This document shows, in pieces, positions 1-8,647 of a stretch of 64,000 nt of DNA; the stretch's first letter is position 1, and every line of letters begins with the position of its first letter. The notes under the pieces were generated by a model. The model was not told the DNA's origin, searched no databases, and saw only the letters and a program-made list of their open reading frames with translations. A program made the position numbers and the translations under genes. Source of the stretch: Blattamonas nauphoetae (Eukaryota > Preaxostyla > Oxymonadida); the NCBI GenBank assembly GCA_033064195.1, contig JARBJD010000128.1, positions 62,001 through 126,000 on the forward strand, read 5' to 3'.

Positions 1-1
1 C

Positions 2-358
2 ATGCCCCTCGGTCAGGCACTTGCGCTTCAGGGCTTGAAGGCTGCTGAGATCGTAAAACGTGTGGAGCAGGCGCGTAAGGTCCTCAACTGTCGCATCGAC
101 CCAACTGTGGGTGATGATGAGCAACAACAAGACAAAGTCAAACGTCAGGAGGAACTCCTTCAACAGGAAATGGAACAGACCAATAGAGCGAGGGAAACAG
201 CAGAGGCTCTTCGAATGGTTCAACAACCCCAGTCGTCTCGTTGGAATGGAGGACAGTGGACCGCTCAACAGAACAGACGAAGCCAGGAGCAGCGCAACCC
301 AAGAAGAACAGTCGTTCCGTTCCACAACCCACAGCCAAAGAAACCAGCCCAACAGTAA
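2..358 (+). other. gag-like C-terminal part of the DIRS fossil
   Basis: A hydrophilic, Gln/Arg-rich frame with a coiled-coil-like middle (EELLQQEMEQ) ending in a Pro/Lys-rich tail. Position upstream of the reverse transcriptase suggests the end of the DIRS structural ORF. No zinc knuckle is visible. Assignment is by position and composition only. Confidence 0.45.
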
Positions 359-801
359 AGGTCAAGGTTGGAGCACAGACATCTCACCTGAATCTTCAGT
401 TGGCACTATCGCCTCGCAAATCACATCACCCACCATTTCAAAAGCTCCAAATTCAAACACAACAACATACACATCATGTTTTGGCGTCGACGCCACAATA
501 TCACATCAAAAGCAAGTCATTGAATGCACATCACGTCATAATAGCCTCTCACCTTCAATTGGTATCGACGCCACAGAAGGTGGAGGAGGAAGAGAGGGAG
601 TTCGAACACTTCTTCCGTATCCAGGAGGAGGAGCGGCACCATCATGGATTTGGTGGCTTCCTTCGCGAGAAAGCCGAAGCGTGGGCGGAACATGGATTAG
701 CAGAAGAGATGCGAGAGTGAATCCATCTCCCATTCTCGGGGAGACCAATAGGCAGAGGACAGTCACGATGTATAGTCAAGAATTCGAGAGAGGAGGAAGC
801 A

Positions 802-1330
802 ATGAAGGAAATAGTGGTGGCGAAGGCAGACGGATCATTCAGGAAGATATTCGACTGCAGGCCAGCCAACAAGCTTCTTCCTGTCTGGCATTTCAAGATG
901 GAAGGACCTCTTGTGGCGAAACAACTCCTGAAGCGAGGTCACTGGATGGCCAAGATAGACCTTCGTCTAGCGTATCAACATATCCCAATCGACCTTCCAT
1001 TTCAGCCTTTTCTATGCTTCGCCTTCCACAACCGGTATTACGCTCACTCGACGCTTCCGTTTGGCCTATCTCTGGCTCCGCTCATATTTACCAAGCTATT
1101 GAGGGGGATTGTTGGCCATCTTCGGCCGCTGATGGATCTTGTTGTCTATCTCGACGATCTCCAACTGATTGGGGAATCTCAACAAGATTTGATGAAGAAG
1201 ATCTGGATTTCCCTGAGCGAGCTCAACAGGCATGGGTTCACAATCAATCAGAAGAAATCGGTCCTGGTTCCACAGAAACAGATCGAGTTTTTGGGGTTTC
1301 ATTGGGATACAGTCCGTATGGAACCCGACG
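802..1330 (+). other. Reverse transcriptase domain of the DIRS fossil
   Basis: Palm-domain motifs are visible in order: a DCRPANK block, MAKIDLRLAYQHIPI (motif A, catalytic Asp), LPFGLSLAPLIFTKLL (motif B), VVYLDDLQLIG (motif C, YxDD) and FLGFHWD (motif E-like). This pattern is typical of DIRS/Ty3-like reverse transcriptases. Confidence 0.85.
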
Positions 1331-2218
1331 GTAGGTATGGAACATGTCGGAAAAACTGGGTTTTTTGACTTTTCGTCCATGAGGTCCCATTTTCTCCCGA
1401 TCCATACTTTTTGGAGTCCCACTTTTTTTGGTGGGTCATCATCACAACCCCATGAATCATTCTAGGGAGAAATTGAATCTCCAAAATAGGACCCCGGTCC
1501 ATGGGTGCCAATTTAAGAGCCATTATTTTGACCACCAAAAAAGTGGTCCTGAACATTTAAGCTTAGGAAATCCAAATTTCACGTCCACTTTTCTCCACGC
1601 CTGTTCAAGATTTTTCTTTCTCGTTTGATTTATGGTGGTTTGGGATGATTTTCTCTCGAAATGACAATTTTTTGAAAAATGAAATATCCTGGGGGGACCT
1701 GGGTGAAAATTCAGGGTCAAAAACTGAGTTCCCTGCAGATTAAGCTTAGGAACCGGAAAACTTGTGTTAATCATATCTCCACAACCAGACATAGTTCAGA
1801 CATAAAGTTTTCACCAATATGGATGTTTTGTTGAATCCTAATTTTTTCTGAAAATTTTGAGAATTTTCGATGGTTTCCTATTTTGGAGGAGAGATCAAAG
1901 AGGGATAGCGACGAATGATCTCCTATTCAGTTGGAGAGCGGAAGGAACAGTGTGGGCATTTCCGCCAAACCCGATTCTTCTCCATGTTGTGAGAAAGATT
2001 CAACGAGAGCAGGTATCAGCCGTCGTCATCACAGTGGATTGGCCGACGCTACTCGGATTGCGGGAGCTAAAGGAGATGGCAGAGGTGGTCTTGTCGATTG
2101 GAGACGCGAGGGACGTGTTGGAAGAGGGGATCGGAGTGAGGGCGGCGGGAGCCTCCATAGCCAATGGTCCAATGATAGCCTGTTTTGTTCGGAAGATGTT
2201 TGGGTTGAACTTGGAAAG

Positions 2219-3171
2219 ATGAAGGCCTTCTCGCCAGAAGCAATGAAAATGTGGTTGAATGCCTATGCCGAATCGACTAGAAACAATTATGCAGGGATGA
2301 TTCGACGATGGGTGAAGTGGTGTTCTGAAAACCAAAGGAGCTGGTACGAACTCACCGATGCGGCGGTCGTGAATTTCAGTTCACAACTGCCAGGAGGAAC
2401 GAGGAATAGGGAATTGGCACAATCTGCCCTCGGATTTCTTTGTCGCCACATTGGAATCGAGGATGTGAGTAAGACAGGTTCGGTGTCGCTCTTCATTCGC
2501 GGCCAGAAGAGAAGCCAACCGCATCAATCAAGATACAAAGACATTTTTGATGTCGACCAATTGGAAACTATCCTTCGTCAGGCTAGAGGAACCGCTGTGT
2601 CACTCAAGGAACATCAGGCCTTGCTGGCGGTTCGATTATTAGGCAACCACGGCATTCGATACACAGAGATGTTGACCATCCTCTGTGGGAGTGTTTCGAT
2701 TTCTAACAATGGTTCTACAATTCTTGTGTCCGCTGAGAGGAAGGTGTCTCGAGGCCTTTCGAAGGTAATCCAACATGAAGAGACCGTCGTGGAGGAGCGG
2801 CGCTCCTCTGTATTATTTTCATTCATCCTCCAACAACTCATAGCAAGGTATCCGACTCAGTGGGAAAAGACAATGCTCTTCTGGAATGATGAGAAGGGAC
2901 GGGCAAGAACTGTGGAGGAGGTCAGGGGACTGGTTGTCCCGTTGATGTCCGCGGCTGGCATTGATTCGTAGCAGTTTGGACCCTATGCCATCAAGCATGC
3001 TTACATTTCGGAGCGAGTCATGAAAGGCGAGGGCATGATACCTATTGCAGAAAGAGCTCACATGTCTGTTACCTCTGGAGTCATGGAACGGCATTATGTT
3101 GTGCCAGAAAGAAGGACGGTACATGAGGACAGAGAACAGGAGACGAGCAAATCTTCATCAACAACACCGTA
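2219..3171 (+). other. Tyrosine recombinase region of the DIRS fossil
   Basis: A SAM-like N-terminal core-binding part (AESTRNNYAGMIRRWVKWC) is followed by a catalytic part with GIRYTEMLTI (box I Arg context) and, further on, HAYISERVM and a late His/Tyr-containing stretch. DIRS elements use such an enzyme to integrate a circular intermediate. Just upstream, about 1930-2070, lies the FPPNPILLHVVRKIQ-type block that follows RNase H in this group. The coding is not continuous. Confidence 0.8.
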
Positions 3172-3223
3172 ACTCTCAAGTTTCACTCTTCGTAGCTCAC
3201 TGAATCGGATCACTGCAGAGTGA

Positions 3224-3480
3224 TCGACGATTTAGAAGAGCGAAGAAGAGTGACCGCCCTCCCACCCTGCATCTGTCTGGTTTAAGATTCATTTTGAGTG
3301 TCTTCGCTCCTTCTCTTAGGGTTCTGTTGGAGTCTTTTGAATATGATGAAGCGTTGATCTTGCATTTGCTCTTCTCCTTGTTGGTTTGGGCTCCCAAGGG
3401 TCTGACCCATTGTTGTGTTCGATAAATTAAGGCACTTCGGAGATTAGATCTCACTCTTCTTCGCTCTCCTAAATCGTCGA
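3224..3480. repeat. Inverted complementary blocks at DIRS right end (ICR and right terminal repeat)
   Basis: Block 3224-3253 is the reverse complement of 3451-3480 except for one base. In DIRS elements an internal complementary region matches the two termini, so 3224-3253 is read as part of that region and 3451-3480 as the right terminal repeat. The partner of the other half of the region would lie left of the window. Confidence 0.7.
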
Positions 3481-4123
3481 TGAGATATTGCCGAAACGAT
3501 TTTTTCTTTCGGACAAAAGGGGGTATTTTGAGGTTTTCTTGGGATTGCGCGGGAGGATAATTCTAAACTTTAAGTTTTTTCTTAGTTTGACCAATATATA
3601 TTGTTCAAACCCCATGTCTCGGATTAATGAAAAGTTCGGTTTCATGAAAGGACTATTACCATGGATCAATTATAGATCAGGATGAAACAGTGGTTCACAA
3701 GTACATGTTCAGAGTCCCAAATACCGACGTTCATACCAATACAATCGAATCATGATGGTCCTCCTTTAGACATTTTCTCCCATCTTATAGGATCAGAAAA
3801 TCAAAACTTCCAGAATTTATTGCAGCTTTTGCAGGTCGAAGATTATTAACCATCCCCTTTGACCAATTTGTGTCACACGTTCTCACATACGATCCCCCTC
3901 TAGAGGAAGAAGAAGAATTCGAAGAGATCCAGGAGGAGGATGTTCCAGCTCTATTCGAAATAGAAGATGAACCTGAAGATTGCCTTGAGCTCTCAACATT
4001 TCACAGACCAATTTCTCATAATTCTTGAACAGTTTTCACAAGCTAATAAACCAATTGTTGAATATGAAATGCAAATCAGCGAATATTTTCATTACCTGCA
4101 AATGTTCAGCCAGTTTATCTACG
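3481..4123 (+). other. Region between DIRS end and transposase; acidic open stretch without ATG
   Basis: No clear gene. An open stretch without ATG (3756-4028) encodes an acidic run (LEEEEEFEEIQEED), and an overlapping frame around 3695-3850 also reads like protein (IPTFIPIQSNHDG). They may be exons of an unrecognised gene or the 5' part of the following transposon. I cannot assign a function. Confidence 0.3.
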
Positions 4124-5119
4124 ATGCCCCCACGCCGCTCTTTGCATGACCTTATTCAAATCCTGTTACCTTGGGCCCAAACACGCAACGCAGTGGAAGT
4201 GGTTGGACGATGGGAGGAACCAAATCCACCAGATACTGGTACAGTACCAGACGTTGTCATGAGATTTCTGACCACAGGATCTGTCCTTCCAGCGAAGAGA
4301 GAAGCTATAGCACGGCCAGCACGAACCGAAGACATCCTTGAAGAAGTCGGAGATAGTGTCGGTGAGATTACTACACTATCAGTTCGCAAACGATCCGCTC
4401 TCCTCCAAATCTCCCGTACCACGCTCGATAGAATGCTTCATGAGCTTCAGCTTAGCTCATATCGGATACAACGTGTTCATTTGTTGTATGACGAGGACTA
4501 CAGGGAGAGATACGAAAGATTTACCACAATCAAAAACGCACTCCTTGAAGATGAAATTCTCGTTGATCGGATCTGGTTCAGTGACGAATGTTCCTTCGAT
4601 CTCACAAAAACAGTGAACACTCACAACGCAACATACTGGGCGACAACAAATCCGCACTATCATGTCGAACATCTGAATTCTGGTTTGTCGGTTAACGTTT
4701 TTGCAGCTATCAGTTGTCAGGGAGTAATCGGTCCATATTTCTTCACAGAGAAGAATTCTGGGATAGTCTACCGAAGTGTTTTGACTGATTTTCGCTTTCC
4801 AGCCCTTCATGGACGAACGAACTTCGACACCCAGTACTTTATGCAAGATGGTGCGTCTCCGCACACGGCCCTAGAGACAAGAACTCTACTAAATCATACC
4901 TTACAGAACAGATGGATTGGAATGTTCGGTCCGATTCCATGGCTGGCACAGTCTCCAGATATGACGCCGTGTGATACTTTCCTGTGGTGTTATTGGCTGG
5001 ACAAAGTGTACGCACACTCTCCAGATACCCTAGAGGAGCTGAAGAACGCGATCAGAACCGAGATGGGACGTATCCCAGCAGAAGAAATTCATTCATCTCT
5101 TTTCAGTTTCGTGAAATGA
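4124..5119 (+). CDS. mariner-type DDD transposase (DD41D-like)
   Basis: A 331-residue frame from the ATG at 4124. Longer in-frame starts exist, but the sequence before this Met is not transposase-like. The N-terminal third is the expected helix-turn-helix DNA-binding region. The catalytic part shows WFSDECSFDL (first Asp), FMQDGASPH (second Asp) and SPDMTPCDTFLW (third acidic residue is Asp). By my count 41 residues separate the second and third Asp, which points to the DD41D-type branch of the Tc1/mariner superfamily, not classic Tc1 (DD34E). The frame is uninterrupted, so the enzyme may be active. The 3' end is followed within 20 bp by a typical mariner end; no matching 5' end was found. 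Confidence 0.85.
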   Translation: MPPRRSLHDLIQILLPWAQTRNAVEVVGRWEEPNPPDTGTVPDVVMRFLTTGSVLPAKREAIARPARTEDILEEVGDSVGEITTLSVRKRSALLQISRTTLDRMLHELQLSSYRIQRVHLLYDEDYRERYERFTTIKNALLEDEILVDRIWFSDECSFDLTKTVNTHNATYWATTNPHYHVEHLNSGLSVNVFAAISCQGVIGPYFFTEKNSGIVYRSVLTDFRFPALHGRTNFDTQYFMQDGASPHTALETRTLLNHTLQNRWIGMFGPIPWLAQSPDMTPCDTFLWCYWLDKVYAHSPDTLEELKNAIRTEMGRIPAEEIHSSLFSFVK

Positions 5120-5135
5120 GAGAAGAAAAAGAAAG

Positions 5136-5159
5136 GGGTTCAGTCTGGGACACCCTGTA
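5136..5159 (-). repeat. 3' terminal repeat of the mariner-type element
   Basis: Read on the minus strand the end is TACAGGGTGTCCCAGACTG, the common outer sequence of mariner/Tc1 ends (TACAGGGTGTCCCA). It starts 16 bp after the transposase stop. A copy in opposite orientation was looked for in 3480-4120 without success, so the element is 5'-truncated or its left end has diverged. Confidence 0.65.
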
Positions 5160-5389
5160 AAGTTTACATTTCCCATATTTCGTGTGTTTTTCAGGTATAC
5201 CACGTCAGAACGTTTGTCTCACTTGCACAACGGAGAAATTATGATCGGAGCCAATTAACCAAAATCATGGGTCAGATCACTTGACTCCCAAATAGGAGAC
5301 TGGACGGTGGACAGGACGTTGTCACCTCGACTGGACTGTGTTTCTAGGGTAGTCTGACATAGTGAGGAGCAATTGTCCGGACAAGGTGA

Positions 5390-5415
5390 GGCGCTGTCCG
5401 TCCTCGGACAGCGCC
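5390..5415. repeat. Perfect hairpin in the subterminal region of P
   Basis: GGCGCTGTCCG and CGGACAGCGCC form an 11-bp perfect stem with a 4-base loop (TCCT). A second palindrome TTGTCCGGACAA lies at 5373-5384. Both are built from the GTCCG motif that recurs at the other side of P, so I read them as transposase-binding subterminal repeats, not a terminator. Confidence 0.7.
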
Positions 5416-5650
5416 TAATTAGGAGGTCACCACTCGTAAGTCGCAACAATGGGCTTGATCAACCAATTCTTTCTGTACACGACTAAACCCAGGAATTAAT
5501 AAATTGATGACGAAAACAATAAGAGTGAAATAGGAAGGTTACATGTGGATGCGTGAATATGAGGAAGAAAAAGTAATTTAAGAGGATGAGGTGGGAAAGT
5601 GACGTTTTGGAGTGTGGATAGGCTGTGATGACCGTGCGAAGGGGCAGGAG

Positions 5651-6890
5651 GGAATGAGTACACGAGGTGAGGGGAGGGGATGATCACACGAGGTGAGGGG
5701 AGGGGATGATCACACGAGGTGAAGGGAGGGGATGATCACACGAGGTGAAGGGAGGGGATGATCACACGAGGTGAGGGGTGGAGATGATCACACGAGGTGA
5801 GGGAGGGATGATCACACGAGGTGAGGGGGAGGGGATGATCACACGAGGTGAGGGAGGGATGATCACACGAGGTGAAGGGAGGGATGATCACACGAGGTGA
5901 AGGGAGGGATGATCACACGAGGTGAAGGGAGGGGATGATCACACGAGGTGAGGGGGAGGGATGATCACACGAGGTGAAGGGAGGGGATGATCACACGAGG
6001 TGAGGGGAGGGGATGATCACACGAGGTGAGGGAGGGATGATCACACGAGGTGAGGGGAGGGGATGATCACACGAGGTGAAGGGAGGGGATGATCACACGA
6101 GGTGAAGGGAGGGATGATTACACCAGTTGAGGGGAGGGATGATCACACGAGGTGAAGGGAGGGGATGATCACACGAGGTGAGGGGAGGGGATGATCACAC
6201 GAGGTGAGGGGAGGGGATGATCACACGAGGTGAGGGGGGGATGATCACACGAGGTGAAGGGAGGGGATGATCACACGAGGTGAAGGGAGGGGATGATCAC
6301 ACGAGGTGAAGGGAGGGGATGATCACACGAGGTGAGGGAGGGGATGATCACACGAGGTGAAGGGAGGGATGATCACACGAGGTGAGGGAGGGGATGATCA
6401 CACGAGGTGAGGGGGAGGGGATGATCACACGAGGTGAGGGGAGGGGATGATCACACGAGGTGAGGGGGAGGGGATGATCACACGAGGTGAGGGGAGGGGA
6501 TGATCACACGAGGTGAGGGGAGGGGATGATCACACGAGGTGAAGGGAGGGGATGATCACACGAGGTGAGGGGTGGAGATGATCACACGAGGTGAGGGGGA
6601 GGGGATGATCACACGAGGTGAAGGGAGGGATGATCACACGAGGTGAGGGGAGGGATGATCACACGAGGTGAGGGGTGGGGATGATCACACGAGGTGAGGG
6701 GGAGGGGATGATCACACGAGGTGAAGGGAGGGGATGATCACACGAGGTGAGGGGGAGGGGATGATCACACGAGGTGAGGGGAGGGGATGATCACACGAGG
6801 TGAGGGAGGGGATGATCACACGAGGTGAAGGGAGGGGATGATCACACGAGGTGAGGGGAGGGGATGATCACACGAGGTGAGGGGAGGGAA
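5651..6890 (+). repeat. Minisatellite, about 45 copies of a 26-28 bp unit
   Basis: The unit is GATGATCACACGAGGTGA followed by a G-rich 7-10 base variable tail (ggggaggg, agggagggg and similar). Copies differ almost only in the length and A/G pattern of this purine tail; the first half is nearly invariant. The plus strand is strongly purine-rich. The array is inside element P and abuts the end of a surface-gene fragment. Confidence 0.95.
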
Positions 6891-6928
6891 CGATTCCATT
6901 GATTCTTCAGGCATTGACAGCAGGGATG

Positions 6929-7447
6929 TCAAATACCCCGCGCCTGTTGAAGGAGACGACAAATGTGCGGTTGGTCGGTCGGTGTTTTCGGGATAGAGAG
7001 GAGACGACCAGATCCAAGAACGAGGGACGCATCGTCGATCGAGAGACCGGAGCAACTGACGGAGACATCAGAGTTCATCTCAGAGCAGGACGGTTGGGAG
7101 GAGTCGAGATGGTTGAGTGACGAAATGGCTGTCAGAGGAAGGAGCGTCCGAAGTTCACTCGATCTGTGAACAACGTCAATGATCGAAATCGAACTGTCAT
7201 CGTTCCCCTCAGAACAGACAATCATAAATGGGGAACATTCAGGATTTGAGATGATCGTACTCGACGAGACAGTCACGTTGGAGTTAGAGAGTTTTCCAGC
7301 CGATGTTCCCATCCATCCGCAATCAATTATCATCAATGATACCAAAATCGAGCAGTGTGTGAAGATAAATATGAAGTTTGTCCTTTCGTCATGGTGGTTG
7401 GCTTTGTTCTTCCCCGTCAGAGACTCATGATGATGAGTTTCGTCCAC
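6929..7447 (-). pseudogene. Fragment of a B-type surface receptor gene inside P
   Basis: The minus-strand frame (172 residues) resembles the N-terminal module of B1 and B3. NSNVTVSSSTIISNPECSPF parallels the SSMELSRSSITSHGFSSPF stretch, and SGLSIDDASLVLGSGRLLS parallels VGMNVALESKMLLSGTGPL. The frame ends soon after, at the minisatellite, so only about 150 residues of a protein of more than 2300 remain. Further upstream on the same strand (about 7840-8070) a second coding-like frame (HNSAFLIVSSLSEGKVHIF) may belong to it, but the two are not continuous. It is a captured or stranded relic. Confidence 0.6.
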
Positions 7448-8647
7448 CGACTATATGTGACAGATTCTTGTTCGTTTTCCTCAAAGATTCAGCGTGGTAG
7501 ATGAGACTAGGTACTGTTGCGCATGAAATTGATGGTTGTTTAAGTCGAGTACGCGTGGAAATCCGTCCTGATTGTTGCATTTTTCTGGGGTCGGCTCCTC
7601 ATCGATTGCGAATCCGAACAGAATAATGGAGTGTTGACATAGTCGCACTTCACGGTTCGTTTCGGAGATTGATCAAGAAGAAGTTCATCATCCGCCAAAT
7701 CCTTGGAAGCTGGTTTTGAATGAACCGATTACTCTCGTTCTGTAATTTGACGCATGAATAAGACCTGCTGAACACGACATGTCCCGCGTGCATGATAAGA
7801 GGATCCGTTCCGTGTCTCCGCTTTTCAAAAATATGCTGTGATGTTCAGAGACTCCTTCAGTTTGATCTCAAGGCGGTTCTCGATTGTGAGTGAATTAGAC
7901 ATTGTGTCGAGTCTGAAGATGTGAACCTTTCCTTCAGATAATGAACTGACAATGAGAAAAGCAGAATTGTGGACAGTGTCGGGAATGTGATGTCCTTGAT
8001 CTTCTGCGTTTTGTTTGGAAGAAAAGAGGAGGCGTGTAATGAGACTAATCGATGAAGATGAGTGGAGAAAGAAAAAAGATGCATACTGATGTTGTTTGTG
8101 ATCCAGATTTCTTCTATTTATGTCCATTTCTGATTGGAGAAAGATCTTATCATCTATTACAGACAAATGAAGAGAAAGAGGTAGAGAAGAGTGAAACGAT
8201 AATAAAAATGAATACTGATATTGTTCATTTTCCATGTGTCAATTCAGTGTGACATCATCGAGAGTGAGGAGATGGGCAAAGTGTGAATTGTGGAGATCTC
8301 CACAAGTTTGAAATTCAATGGAGACAGCAATGAGTGACAATTGGATAAAAGAAGTGTGGAATGGACAAGGGAATTCGAATTGCGATGTAATGGTCTCTGA
8401 GAGAAAATGTCCAAGATCGGACAGGCCAGGACAATTCGGCAATTTATGGGATTTTTGTCCGAATTCTCTAATACTCGTTTTTGATTTTTTTGAAAGACAA
8501 AATCTGAACAAAATTAACATCTTGGATGAATTGGAGGAAAAATTGAGTGTCAATCACGTCTATTTAAGCCACAAGAAACACTTCTTTCCGACTTGGACAG
8601 GGTCTCTGTCCGATGTCCGAGGAGAACGTGGTTTTGTCCGTCCGTTG
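7448..8647 (-). other. Interior and right subterminal part of P
   Basis: Holds short coding-like pieces on the minus strand (7825-8235), then from 8408 a run of GTCC/GGAC motifs (GTCCAAGATCGGACAGGCC, TTGGACAGGG, TGTCCGATGTCCGAGG) that mirrors the left subterminal region of P. No complete gene is visible. Confidence 0.4.

Larger units (their letters stand above)
1..3480 (+). mobile_element. DIRS-like (tyrosine recombinase) retroelement fossil, left end outside window
   Basis: In order, the segment holds a gag-like tail, a reverse transcriptase with a YLDD box, a region typical of DIRS elements after RNase H, and a tyrosine recombinase. At the right are short inverted complementary blocks (3224-3253 against 3451-3480, 30 bp with one mismatch). 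This order and the inverted rather than direct terminal repeats are the hallmarks of the DIRS group. Reading frames are interrupted several times and about 0.5 kb of unrecognised AT-rich sequence (about 1335-1860) sits where RNase H is expected, so the copy is a dead relic of moderate age. Confidence in the family is high; the left boundary is not in the window. Confidence 0.85.

Noticed and set aside
5285-5344. Left end of a further element beginning at TAGGAGACTGGACGG (5293)
   Set aside because: The flanking 8-mer CTCCCAAA has no second copy next to a matching inverted end within the window.
5651-6890. Possible CRISPR array
   Set aside because: Units are contiguous with no unique spacers; only the purine tail varies. 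It is a minisatellite in a eukaryotic context.
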